Assembly (NCBI RefSeq): GCF_900106835.1
Contig: NZ_FNNR01000007.1
Span: 248,001-312,000 of the forward strand
From: Arthrobacter sp. cf158
GTDB taxonomy: Bacteria; Actinomycetota; Actinomycetes; Actinomycetales; Micrococcaceae
Direction: 5' to 3'
DNA: 64,000 bases
Shown: positions 1 through 7,933 of the stretch, in pieces
Layout: every line of letters begins with the position of its first letter
Position numbering within the stretch: the first letter of the stretch is position 1
Notes under the pieces: model-generated
Told to the model about the DNA's origin: nothing
What the model saw: the letters and a program-made list of their open reading frames with translations, nothing else
Database searches by the model: none
Translations under genes and position numbers: made by a program

Positions 1-680
1 GAGGCGACCGATACCGGGATGCCGGCGAAGCCCGCCGTCGTGGAGTAATGCAGGTGGCCGCCCAGGATGGTGCGGACGTCCGTATTACGGACGACGGCGG
101 CCAATGCGGCTTGGCCGCGCAACTCCACCAGGACAGCGAGGTCCTGAACGCACGGGACCGGTGGGTGGTGCAGCGCCAGGATGGTGCCGTCCGGGGCAGG
201 GGTGGCCAGTTCCGAGGCCAGCCACTCAAGCTGGGCCTCCGACAACTCACCGTAGTGGTGGCCCGGAACGGTGGTGTCCAGGGTGATGATGCGCAATCCG
301 TTGACGAAGTAGCTGCGGTCCACGGGGTCATGCGGCCTGCTGGCCTCCGATGCGTCCACGAAAGCGGACCGGAAGTTGGCACGGTTGTCGTGGTTGCCCA
401 TGGCCCAGATTGCCTTGGCTCCGAGGGCGTCGCAGACGGGTTCGATCATTTCGCGGAGCCGCTTGTACGCTTCGAGTTCGCCCTTGTCAGCCAGGTCTCC
501 GGTGAAGATGATGGCCTCGGGCCTGATCCGGGAGGCGATGATCTGGTCGCAGATCTCCTGGAGCCTGGTTGCGCTGTCCACAGAACCATAGAGCGTTCCC
601 GGACCACCCACCAGGTGAAGATCACTCAAGTGCAAAAGCACATGACCTGGTTTGGGGTACTCGGCCTCGATGAGCTCCAT
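1..680 (-). CDS. Metallophosphoesterase (3',5'-cyclic-nucleotide phosphodiesterase-like), C-terminal end outside window
   Basis: Reads leftward off the window edge, so only about the first 226 residues are present. The translation has the calcineurin-like phosphoesterase signature in order: HLSDLHL (about residues 17-23), GDLAD, GNHDN, a later LALHHPP and GGHLHY. These His/Asp/Asn residues bind the dinuclear metal centre. The layout matches the CpdA/Icc group that hydrolyses cyclic nucleotides or other phosphodiesters. The substrate cannot be told from sequence. The start is ATG 680 with AAGG five bases upstream. A perfect 8-bp inverted repeat (700-716, GGGAGACG/CGTCTCCC) sits in the leader or promoter. 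Cytoplasmic; no signal peptide seen. Confidence 0.88.
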   Translation of the reverse strand, partial: MELIEAEYPKPGHVLLHLSDLHLVGGPGTLYGSVDSATRLQEICDQIIASRIRPEAIIFTGDLADKGELEAYKRLREMIEPVCDALGAKAIWAMGNHDNRANFRSAFVDASEASRPHDPVDRSYFVNGLRIITLDTTVPGHHYGELSEAQLEWLASELATPAPDGTILALHHPPVPCVQDLAVLVELRGQAALAAVVRNTDVRTILGGHLHYSTTAGFAGIPVSVA

Positions 681-820
681 GGCTGCCTTAGCGTTTGGTG
701 GGAGACGGCGTCTCCCGTATCAATCCAGTAGGGCCAATCCAACCAGACAACAAGCCAACAACTGGCGAATTTCCGGCGGAATGTTGGAAAATTACTTTCC
801 TCCCTTCGAAATCGATGGCT

Positions 821-1303
821 TTAGGCAAGCGCCTTTTCCACTGCTTCTACCAAGTCTTCGGAGTCAGGCTCCACTGCGGATGGGAACCTTGCGACGAGTT
901 CACCGCCCCGGTTGATGACGAACTTCTCAAAGTTCCATTTCACCTTGGCGGGCTGCCCGTCGCCGTCCTGGGTCAGCTCGGCGAAGAGGGGATGCTGCTG
1001 CTTGCCCAGAACATTCGCCTTGGTGGTCAGCGGGAAGGACACCCCAAAGTTCCGTTCACAGAATTCGGCGATTTCCTGGTCAGCTCCGGGCTCTTGCCCA
1101 CCGAATTGGTTGCAGGGCACACCAAGGATCTCAAACCCCTGCTCGCGGTACTTGCCGTACAACTCTTCCAGGCCTGCGTATTGGCGCGTGTAACCGCATT
1201 CGGAAGCGACGTTGACCACCAGGACCGCTTTGCCCTCGAAGCGGCCGAAATCAGCTTCGGAGCCATCGTTGAACGTGAGGGGAATGCTGTACAGGCTGGT
1301 CAT
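821..1303 (-). CDS. Glutathione peroxidase family protein (Cys-type thiol peroxidase)
   Basis: A 160-residue cytoplasmic protein of normal length for the bacterial GPx family, which reduces hydrogen and organic peroxides. The peroxidatic residue is Cys36 in NVASECGYT, so this is a cysteine and not a selenocysteine enzyme. The partner residues are visible as Gln70 in CNQFGGQEP and the Trp of KWNFEKF. Actinobacteria such as these normally use mycothiol or thioredoxin rather than glutathione, so the reductant is probably not glutathione (inference). It stands alone, between the start of the phosphoesterase gene and the end of the M23 peptidase gene. Confidence 0.93.
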   Translation of the reverse strand: MTSLYSIPLTFNDGSEADFGRFEGKAVLVVNVASECGYTRQYAGLEELYGKYREQGFEILGVPCNQFGGQEPGADQEIAEFCERNFGVSFPLTTKANVLGKQQHPLFAELTQDGDGQPAKVKWNFEKFVINRGGELVARFPSAVEPDSEDLVEAVEKALA

Positions 1304-1379
1304 GGGATCGCTTCCTGACGACGTCGGCTGGCGGGGTTGCCGCCATCGAGCTTACGGGAGCTGGCGTGGGCCGCGAAAC

Positions 1380-2960
1380 CTAGGGCGAAGGAATGATGAG
1401 CGTGGACAACGGCACGATCACACCGTCCGGACGCTTGACCAGGTCCGGGGCTATCAGGATGTATCCGGGCGGAAGAACCACGGCTGGGAGCGTTGAGGCC
1501 AGGACGGCCGCGGGCGTGGTTGGCAACGCCGGGGCCACGGGCGCCGCCGGAGTCGTCGCCGGAGCAACCGCCTGCGTGACGGCCGGTGCCGGCGCGGGTG
1601 CCACTACCGCCGGAGCAGGTGCCGCAGGTGCTGGAGCCACCACGGCGGGAGCAGGAGCGGCGGGAGCAGGTGCCGCAGGTGCTGGAGCGACGGGAGGCAC
1701 GACGACGGCGGCCGGCGCCGGTGCGGACGGCGTCGTTACGGTTGGTGCAACGGTAGTCGCTGCCGGGGTCGTGGCCGTCGGAGTTGGCGTGGAGGTGGCT
1801 GTTGGCGTAGGCGTTGGTGTCGCTGTGGCCGATGGCGAGGGCGTAGCGGTCTGCGTCGGCGAGGGCGTCGGCGTGACAGTTGGAGTGGCCGTTGCTGTCG
1901 GAGTGGGCGTTGCAGTCGGGGTGGGCGTCGCCGTAACGGAAGGTGAGGGCGACGCCGTCGGGCTCTGTGGTGGCGTCTGCGTGGCAGGCGGTGTGGTGGT
2001 GGTCGGGGTGCTTCCCGGCGTGGCCGGCGGAACCACCACGGGCAAGGCCACGGGTTCCTCGTGTTCGCCACCGATGACGGCGCGGTTGGTGCCGTCGGCC
2101 ACCGGCACGGCCCACTGTGGCGCTGCCGAGGTCCCGGATCCGACGCCCGGCTGGTAGTTCACCATGGCGATGGTCTGCAGCGGATCAACCTGCCGCATGG
2201 GCAGGTAGGTCCAGCCGTTGGGATTGGTGTGCAGGCCGTTCACGATCGTCTCGAAGTGCAGGTGGCAGCCCGTGGACCAGCCAGTGGTCCCAACCTCGGC
2301 AATGACCTCGCCTACGCGAACGGATTGGCCCTGCGTGACGCCGATGGCCTGGAGGTGGTTGTAGGTGGTGACCAGGCCGTTGCCGTGTTCAATTTCCACC
2401 CTGTTGCCGCCGCCCCAGATGTGCCAGCCGACTGCCCTGACCACGCCGGCGTCGGCAGCGTAGACGCGCGTTCCGCAGGCGGCGGCGTAATCCTGGCCCC
2501 AGTGGAATTCGCCGGCGAGGCCCGTCAATGGGCTGTAGCGGTAGCCGTACGGCGAGCTCGGGTTCAGGACCTCAAGAGGTGCGTAGAGGCTTCCAGCCGG
2601 CGGCCTGGACAGGCCGGCGGACGCTACGGTGAGACCAGTGGAGCCGTCTTTGCTGACACTGCGCACCATGGCGCGGTCGAAGTAGACCATGGGGGTGCCG
2701 GCGGTTTGTTCCGGTGGTTCCAGGGTGGGGTCAATCACCAGGGTTTCAGCCTCGGGTGGCACCAATGTGCCCAGGGAGGTTGGCCCTACGAAGCCCTGCG
2801 CCAAAGCTCCGTTGATCGATCCAGTGGACGCGGCGTTGAGGGGCTGGAAGCCAAACGCGAAGAAAGCCAGAACGGCGAGGCCTCCCGCGATGAAAACGCG
2901 TCGGAAACCTTCGGTGCGGATAAGGTCAACTACCCGGTCTGATTCATGATGCTTGCCCAC
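1380..2960 (-). CDS. Exported M23-family peptidase (LytM/peptidoglycan endopeptidase-like) with Thr/Pro/Ala repeat tail
   Basis: From GTG 2960, which has GGGGAG six bases upstream, the protein has 526 residues; an in-frame ATG at 3008 lacks such a site. An N-terminal hydrophobic segment (VFIAGGLAVLAFFAFGF) acts as signal or anchor. The M23 domain follows at about residues 130-270. Its metal ligands are visible as HWGQDYAA (H...D), HGNGLVTTYNHL and HLHFE. The last ~230 residues are low complexity: first TPTPTATP-type repeats, then PAPAAPAPA-type repeats, ending in a short conserved-looking hydrophobic tail. M23 enzymes cut cell-wall peptide cross-links or serve as inactive activators; here HxH and H/D are intact. 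The tail probably spans or sticks to the cell wall (inference). Confidence 0.9.
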   Translation of the reverse strand: MGKHHESDRVVDLIRTEGFRRVFIAGGLAVLAFFAFGFQPLNAASTGSINGALAQGFVGPTSLGTLVPPEAETLVIDPTLEPPEQTAGTPMVYFDRAMVRSVSKDGSTGLTVASAGLSRPPAGSLYAPLEVLNPSSPYGYRYSPLTGLAGEFHWGQDYAAACGTRVYAADAGVVRAVGWHIWGGGNRVEIEHGNGLVTTYNHLQAIGVTQGQSVRVGEVIAEVGTTGWSTGCHLHFETIVNGLHTNPNGWTYLPMRQVDPLQTIAMVNYQPGVGSGTSAAPQWAVPVADGTNRAVIGGEHEEPVALPVVVPPATPGSTPTTTTPPATQTPPQSPTASPSPSVTATPTPTATPTPTATATPTVTPTPSPTQTATPSPSATATPTPTPTATSTPTPTATTPAATTVAPTVTTPSAPAPAAVVVPPVAPAPAAPAPAAPAPAVVAPAPAAPAPAVVAPAPAPAVTQAVAPATTPAAPVAPALPTTPAAVLASTLPAVVLPPGYILIAPDLVKRPDGVIVPLSTLIIPSP

Positions 2961-3131
2961 AAAACACTCCCCAAAGCCAGCGGCACCAAACCCCAGCCTG
3001 GCGTGCAAGCACCATTGTTGCGGGAATCAGATCAGAAATAAAGTCCTCCCGGGTGCCATCTGCCGAAAGGTTGGCTCAGTATTGGATCAAGATTCTTGAG
3101 GAAAATTCCGGGTCGCCTAACATCGGCAAAG

Positions 3132-4718
3132 TTACTCGACGGTAACCATCACTGACTGCCAGCCCGAGGCTCCGTCAGGTACGGGGTCGGCGCGCTTGTC
3201 CGTCTGGACTTCCCCGGTACTGTCGGTGGCGCGGGCCTTGACGTAGTGCATGCCTGGAGTGGCATCCCATTCATAGGACCACTGGCGCCATGTAACCGTG
3301 GATGCTTCATCGGAAAGGGTTGCTTCCACCCACTCGCCGTCGTCGATCTGGACTTCCACCTTGGTGATTCCTCGCGTCTGCGCCCAAGCGGTTCCGCCCA
3401 CGGCAACCTTCCCTGCCTTCAACTTCGCGAAGGACCCGGGCACGTCCACACGAGCCATGGTCTTGATGGGGCCGCGTTCTGACCAGCCGCGCTCGGTCCA
3501 GTAAGCCTTGCTGTCCGCGAAGCGGGTGACTTCCAGGTCCACCACCCATTTGGTGGCGGAGACGAAGCCGTACAGTCCCGGAACCACCATCCGTACGGGG
3601 TATCCGTGTTCTATGGGAAGGGGCTCCCCGTTCATGCCGATCGCCAGCATGGCATCACGGTCATCCTGCAAGACCTCCAGTGGCGTGGAGGCGCTGAAGC
3701 CGTCGATGGACCGTGAGAGGACCATGTCCGCGCCGTCCTTCGGTTTGGCCCTGGCCAGGACATCGCGGATGGGCATTCCCAACCACTTGGCGTTTCCGGC
3801 CAGCTTTCCGCCCACCGGGTTGGAGACGCAGGTGAGAGTGACGTGCGATTCGATCAGATCCGCGTCCAGCAGGTCCTGGAACGTGAGGGTGACTTCCTCC
3901 TCAACCATTCCATGCACCCGCAGTACCCAGTCTTCGACGTTGATTTCCGGGACACTCAGGGCGGTATCAATGCGGTAGAACTCGTTGTTAGGCGTCAGCC
4001 AAGAGGAGACTCCTGCCACCGGGGACTGGACGCCGGCTGGAACAGGGGGCGCAGCCTTCACAGGCGACGGCAGTGTGAGGGCGTCGCGGGCCTGCGCTAT
4101 GTTGTTGCGCGCCGCTCCGAGCAGCCGCCCGCCGGTCGCCGCGATTCCGGCAGCTACCGCTGTGATCCCAGCGGCAGCGAAGAAACGACGGCGGCTGGTG
4201 CCGGCGCCCCCAACCTGGGAGTCGGCGTCGGCTGCTACGTCGGCGGGGGCTTCGGGCCACGCTTTCATCCTCCACAACGGCCGCATGAGACGACGCAGGA
4301 CAATGAGGCCTGCAATGGTTCCCAGCACGGAGGGGATGGCGTCGGCGGGCCCAACCCCGGCACGGGTCAGAACGGCGGCAACAATCACCGCACCCATGAA
4401 CAGCACACCAAGGACGCCAAGGGCCCACTTCTTGTAAGCCACTACCCCCAGAACGCAGGCCAGCACAGCGATCGTCAGGCCCATGCCCACAAACAGCGCA
4501 GCCTTGTCGTTCGTGCCGAACGTGGCGATCGCAAAGTCCTTCATCCAAGGCGGCGTGAAATCGATGAACGTGGATCCCAGCGCGAACACCGGGGTTGCCC
4601 TGGCGGTGAAGAATGCGCCTACAAGTTCCGCAACGGCGAGCACGACGGCAGCCGACACCACGCCTGCCAGTGCGGCCATGCTGTGGGTGCCTTTGGTCCG
4701 GAGTCCGAGCTTTTTCAT
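3132..4718 (-). CDS. Molybdopterin-dependent oxidoreductase (sulfite oxidase/YedY-like) with N-terminal membrane domain
   Basis: 528 residues. About four membrane segments occupy residues 10-140. A cytoplasmic linker leads to a twin-arginine-like stretch (TSRRRFFAAAGITAVAAG, about 175-195) that again enters the membrane. The Moco-binding domain (about 230-420) follows, with the predicted molybdenum-ligating Cys297 in LTCVSNPVGG, then a Mo-co dimerisation, Ig-like domain at the C-terminus (GGTAWAQTRGITKVEVQ). The catalytic part should face outside. Family members oxidise sulfite or reduce sulfoxides; the substrate is unknown here and no heme partner gene lies next to it. It is followed on the left by the M23 gene after a 170-base gap. 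Confidence 0.9.
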   Translation of the reverse strand: MKKLGLRTKGTHSMAALAGVVSAAVVLAVAELVGAFFTARATPVFALGSTFIDFTPPWMKDFAIATFGTNDKAALFVGMGLTIAVLACVLGVVAYKKWALGVLGVLFMGAVIVAAVLTRAGVGPADAIPSVLGTIAGLIVLRRLMRPLWRMKAWPEAPADVAADADSQVGGAGTSRRRFFAAAGITAVAAGIAATGGRLLGAARNNIAQARDALTLPSPVKAAPPVPAGVQSPVAGVSSWLTPNNEFYRIDTALSVPEINVEDWVLRVHGMVEEEVTLTFQDLLDADLIESHVTLTCVSNPVGGKLAGNAKWLGMPIRDVLARAKPKDGADMVLSRSIDGFSASTPLEVLQDDRDAMLAIGMNGEPLPIEHGYPVRMVVPGLYGFVSATKWVVDLEVTRFADSKAYWTERGWSERGPIKTMARVDVPGSFAKLKAGKVAVGGTAWAQTRGITKVEVQIDDGEWVEATLSDEASTVTWRQWSYEWDATPGMHYVKARATDSTGEVQTDKRADPVPDGASGWQSVMVTVE

Positions 4719-4889
4719 GTCAGTGATTCGGAGCGGGCGGGAGCGGGGATGGGTGCAATCTCCCTCACGGCCCGGCGCTTTGATGGTCGCGGAAGCCAGA
4801 GCACCCTACGCAGTCCCGCAGCGGGCGCTCCACGGTTCCTGAAACGGTCTGCGCTTGTCCGGCAGGTAGCCTGAGGACACTGCGCGAGC

Positions 4890-4909
4890 GACCGGGGAAC
4901 TCCCCGGTC
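4890..4909 (-). terminator. Hairpin at the end of the MarR gene
   Basis: GACCGGGG/CCCCGGTC, 8-9 bp perfect stem with a 4-base loop, overlapping the MarR stop codon. There is no T-run, so its role as a terminator is an inference. Confidence 0.45.
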
Positions 4910-5300
4910 AGCCCAGGTTTTCCTTGAGCAGCGCGCGGTGCTCCACGGCGGCGCTGGAGTGCAGCGCCCGTCCCGCTTCGGTGAGTTCCAGGAAGAGGGA
5001 GCGGCGGTCATCCACGCAGGTTTGGCGGGACACCAGGCCGGCCTTTTCCAGGCGGTCAACCACCTTGGAAACAGCGCTTTGGGTCATGGGTGTGCGCTCC
5101 CCCAGGGCCTTCATACGGCACGCCGACTCTTCACTGTCAGCCACAAGATCAAGGATTTCGAACTCGTTCAGGCCAATGTCGAATTTAGCTTCCAAGGCGC
5201 GGTCGATCGCTCCTGCGGTACGGAAGTAGGAGTCCTGGATGCTGCGCCACTGCTCAACCAATTCGCGGTCATGCAGCTGGCGGTCACGCGTCGTTGCCAT
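4908..5300 (-). CDS. MarR-family transcriptional regulator
   Basis: 130 residues, standard MarR length. The winged helix lies in the middle (MTQSAVSKVVDRLEKAGLVSRQTCVDDRRSLF split here for length: recognition helix TQSAVSKVVDRLE, wing CVDDRRS). The gene is divergent from an MFS exporter, the usual arrangement for an autoregulated drug- or phenolic-responsive repressor. A -10-like TAGAAT lies six bases ahead of ATG 5300, with no Shine-Dalgarno, which suggests a leaderless mRNA. A half-site ATGACGCC (5317-5324) just upstream points to autoregulation. The inducer is unknown. Confidence 0.93.
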   Translation of the reverse strand: MATTRDRQLHDRELVEQWRSIQDSYFRTAGAIDRALEAKFDIGLNEFEILDLVADSEESACRMKALGERTPMTQSAVSKVVDRLEKAGLVSRQTCVDDRRSLFLELTEAGRALHSSAAVEHRALLKENLG

Positions 5301-5316
5301 GTCCCGATTCTAGTTC

Positions 5317-5398
5317 ATGACGCCGTTGGAATCCATGTCATAAGATGACGCGTCATATTCCTTGTCATTGAATGACGCGTCATATACATTGATGACCA
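5317..5398. promoter_or_regulatory. MarR operators and promoter of the MFS gene
   Basis: Two identical 12-bp palindromes ATGACGCGTCAT lie at 5345-5356 and 5372-5383 (27 bp centre to centre), plus a half-site ATGACGCC at 5317-5324. For the rightward gene a -35-like TTGTCA (5362-5367) and -10-like TACATT (5385-5390) are 17 bp apart. The second palindrome fills the spacer. Transcription would begin at about 5397-5398, right at an ATG. The repeats are seen directly; the regulator-operator pairing is inferred from position. Confidence 0.75.
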
Positions 5399-6837
5399 TG
5401 ACATCACCCACCACCCTCAAAACGCCTGTCGAGCCTTTGGTCTCAGCCGTCCGCTGGACGCGGGCCCAGTGGCTGCTGCTCATGGTTGTGTGCACCGTCC
5501 TGGCTTTGGACGGACTGGACGTCTCCATGGTCGGTGTTGCATTGCCTTCCATCGGACAGGAACTCAACCTCGGCACCGATTCCCTGCAGTGGATCGTCTC
5601 CGCCTATGTTCTCGGCTACGGGAGCCTGCTGCTCCTGGGCGGCCGACTCGCGGACCTGTTGGGCCGCCGTCGAATCTTCCTCATTGCTCTCACAGTGTTC
5701 GCTGCGGCGTCACTTCTTGGCGGGTTGGTGGACGACCCCGCCATCCTGATTGCCACCCGTTTCATCAAGGGCCTGGCCGCCGCGTTCACGGCACCCACCG
5801 GCTTCTCCATCATCACCACCAACTTCGCGGAGGGACGCGAGCGCAACAAGGCGCTGTCCATCTTCACCACGTTCGGTGCCAGCGGCTTCTCACTGGGCCT
5901 GGTGGTGGGCGGCTTGATGACCAGCCTGAGCTGGCGCTGGACGTTCCTGGTCTCGGTGCCGATCGCCGTGATCGTTGTCCTTCTGGGCCTCAAGTTCATT
6001 CCCAAGGACAAGCCGTCCGTTGAAGACAGTGGGCACGACTTCTGGGGAGCGGTCACGCTCGCGCTGGGCATGCTGGGTCTGGTGTACACCTTGGTTTCAG
6101 CACCTGAGCAGGGCTGGGGATCTGTGGCAACAATCGCCGGGTTCGCAGTTTCTGTTGCCGTGCTGGCAGCCTTCGCCGTGATCGAAAACAAGGTGAAGCA
6201 CCCGCTGATCCGCTTCAGCATCCTCAAGGAGGGCTGGGTAGCCAGGGCAAACCTCAGTGCCGTTGGATTGTTCGGCTCCTACCTGAGCTTCCAGTTCATC
6301 GTCACTATGTTCCTGCAGTCGGTGCTCGGTTGGACACCTCTGGGAATGGCGTTGGCCCTGCTGCCGGCAGGCTTGCTGGTGGCCACCAGCGCACCCTTTG
6401 CGGACAGGCTGATTGAGAAGTTCGGTGCCACGCAACTCATTCTCACCGGCCTCACCGCGCTGGGGCTGGGCTACGTCCTGTTCCTCCGGGTTGGCACCAC
6501 GCCCAATTACGCGCTGGACATCCTGCCATCGGTGGTCCTGCTGGGCATCGGCTTCGCGCTGGCCTTCCCGTCCATCAACGTCCAGGCCACTGCCGGAATC
6601 AAGGACTCCGAGCAGGGTTTGGCCGCCGGTTTGATCCAGACCAGCACGCAGGTTGGAGCCGCCCTGGTTCTGGCCGTCACCACGGCGCTGGTCAGCGGGC
6701 ACGGCCAGGGCGCCGGTACGGTCAGCGCCCAAGCCATGCTGGAACAGTACCGTCCGGGACTCATCCTGAGTGCCGCCGTCGCCATTGCTGCCTTGCTGGT
6801 AGCAGCGGCGCCGTCCCGACGCCGAATCCGAGCCTAA
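5398..6837 (+). CDS. MFS multidrug exporter, DHA2 (14-TM) type
   Basis: 479 residues from ATG 5398, with about 14 hydrophobic segments and the DHA2 motif A GGRLADLLGRRRIF after the second helix. The second-half pattern (PAGLLVATSAPFADRL) also fits the EmrB/QacA group of proton antiporters. A longer frame starting at TTG 5362 would read through an operator palindrome and is rejected; ATG 5392 is a close alternative. No Shine-Dalgarno is visible, which fits the leaderless promoter described for the operator region. The divergent MarR gene at 4908-5300 is its likely repressor. The substrate is unknown. Confidence 0.92.
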   Translation: MTSPTTLKTPVEPLVSAVRWTRAQWLLLMVVCTVLALDGLDVSMVGVALPSIGQELNLGTDSLQWIVSAYVLGYGSLLLLGGRLADLLGRRRIFLIALTVFAAASLLGGLVDDPAILIATRFIKGLAAAFTAPTGFSIITTNFAEGRERNKALSIFTTFGASGFSLGLVVGGLMTSLSWRWTFLVSVPIAVIVVLLGLKFIPKDKPSVEDSGHDFWGAVTLALGMLGLVYTLVSAPEQGWGSVATIAGFAVSVAVLAAFAVIENKVKHPLIRFSILKEGWVARANLSAVGLFGSYLSFQFIVTMFLQSVLGWTPLGMALALLPAGLLVATSAPFADRLIEKFGATQLILTGLTALGLGYVLFLRVGTTPNYALDILPSVVLLGIGFALAFPSINVQATAGIKDSEQGLAAGLIQTSTQVGAALVLAVTTALVSGHGQGAGTVSAQAMLEQYRPGLILSAAVAIAALLVAAAPSRRRIRA

Positions 6838-6847
6838 TCCCCCGGGT

Positions 6848-6902
6848 TTTTGTACAGATAATGCCCTTGAGCGCTCGCCTTAGGGGCATTACCTGTACAA
6901 AA
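6848..6902. repeat. Long inverted repeat between MFS and DUF2236 genes
   Basis: Arms 6848-6866 and 6884-6902 (TTTTGTACAGRTAATGCCC) match over 19 bp with one mismatch and a 17-base loop. The flanks give A rather than T after the right arm, so it is not a classic rho-independent terminator on the + strand. It may be a processing hairpin or a regulator site. A third TGTACA copy follows at 6909-6914. Confidence 0.6.
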
Positions 6903-6936
6903 TCTCCCCTGTACACGGGCGCAATTGCGGGGTCTC

Positions 6937-7857
6937 ATGGGATGCATGAGGAATTACCTCACCGAGTACAGGCACGAGCTGCAGCGCACCTTCACGGGCA
7001 CGTCGGGCACCCCGCCGGAATGGGTGCCACGCCTCGCTGAAGGGAACGACGCCGGATATCACCTTCCGGGGTCGGCGGTCTGGGCGGTGCATGGGCATGT
7101 GGCCACCATCGTGGCCGGGATCAGGGTGCTGTTGATGCAGGCCCTCCATCCCGGCGCGCTGGCCGGGGTGTACGAGCACTCGGGATTCCAGAAGGATCCG
7201 CTGGGCCGCCTGGCCAACACTGTCCGGTGGATCTTCACGGTGACCTACGGTTCAACCGAAGCCGCGGAGGCGGCGACGGCCCGCGTCCGGAAGATCCACG
7301 AGCGAGTCCGCGGGTCCTACGTGGATGGCAATGGAGTCCATCGCGACTATGCCGCCAATGATCCCGAACTCCTCCGCTGGGTCCATGTCACCTATGCAGA
7401 CTCATTTATTACCGCCAATCGCATATGGGGCAGGCCCATTCCTGGCGGCGCGGACGCCTATGTCCAGGAGTGGGCAGCCGCGGGCAGGCTCATGGGGGTG
7501 GAGAATCCGCCCCTCACCGAGTCGCAGGTCCGGGACGAACTGGAGCAGTGGTACCACTCGGGGATCCTGCGCGCCGACGAACGCCTCGCTGAGACCGTTT
7601 CCTTCATTCGCTATCCGCCCCTGAGCCCATTGCTCCAGCCTGGGTACCGCATCCTGTTCGCGGCCGCCGTCGCCAGCCTTGAACCCAAGTACCGCGAGCT
7701 CCTCGGACTCCGGGCAGCACGGTTCGGCCCTCTTCCGTTGCCCGTGATCACCGCGGCGAGAGCCGTGTTGGGCATGGTCCGCTTTGCTCTGGGTGCCCGT
7801 GGTCCAAGTGAGCTGGCCGCCCGCAGGAGGTTGCAGAGGCTCGGCTACGCGGCCTGA
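6937..7857 (+). CDS. DUF2236 / oxygenase MpaB family protein
   Basis: About 306 residues. It carries the DUF2236 features: the LMQALHPGALAGVYEHSGF block with its conserved His (about residues 65-85), DPLGRLANTVRWIFTVTYG, and a later HVTYADSFI and LADERLAE-like helix. The family takes its name from the fungal MpaB oxygenase and is common in actinobacteria. The conserved His/Asp residues are thought to bind heme or metal; the physiological substrate is unknown. Candidate starts are ATG 6937 or ATG 6946; TTG 6925 gives a slightly longer frame but lacks a site. It converges with putA across a shared hairpin terminator. Confidence 0.85.
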   Translation: MGCMRNYLTEYRHELQRTFTGTSGTPPEWVPRLAEGNDAGYHLPGSAVWAVHGHVATIVAGIRVLLMQALHPGALAGVYEHSGFQKDPLGRLANTVRWIFTVTYGSTEAAEAATARVRKIHERVRGSYVDGNGVHRDYAANDPELLRWVHVTYADSFITANRIWGRPIPGGADAYVQEWAAAGRLMGVENPPLTESQVRDELEQWYHSGILRADERLAETVSFIRYPPLSPLLQPGYRILFAAAVASLEPKYRELLGLRAARFGPLPLPVITAARAVLGMVRFALGARGPSELAARRRLQRLGYAA

Positions 7858-7879
7858 AGGTTTTTCTCAATCGACAACA

Positions 7880-7920
7880 AAGGCCGGGCAGATCGGAGCA
7901 AATCCGTCCTACCCGGCCTT
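7880..7920. terminator. Bidirectional terminator between DUF2236 gene and putA
   Basis: AAGGCCGGG (7880-7888) pairs with CCCGGCCTT (7912-7920), with further partial pairing inside. It sits in the 76-base gap between converging genes. Confidence 0.7.
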
Positions 7921-7933
7921 CGGTGGTCAATCC

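Noticed and set aside
1393..2157. A Gly/Val/Ala-rich + strand frame resembling PE-PGRS or silk-like proteins
   Set aside because: It is simply the complement of the Thr/Pro repeat tail of the M23 peptidase gene.
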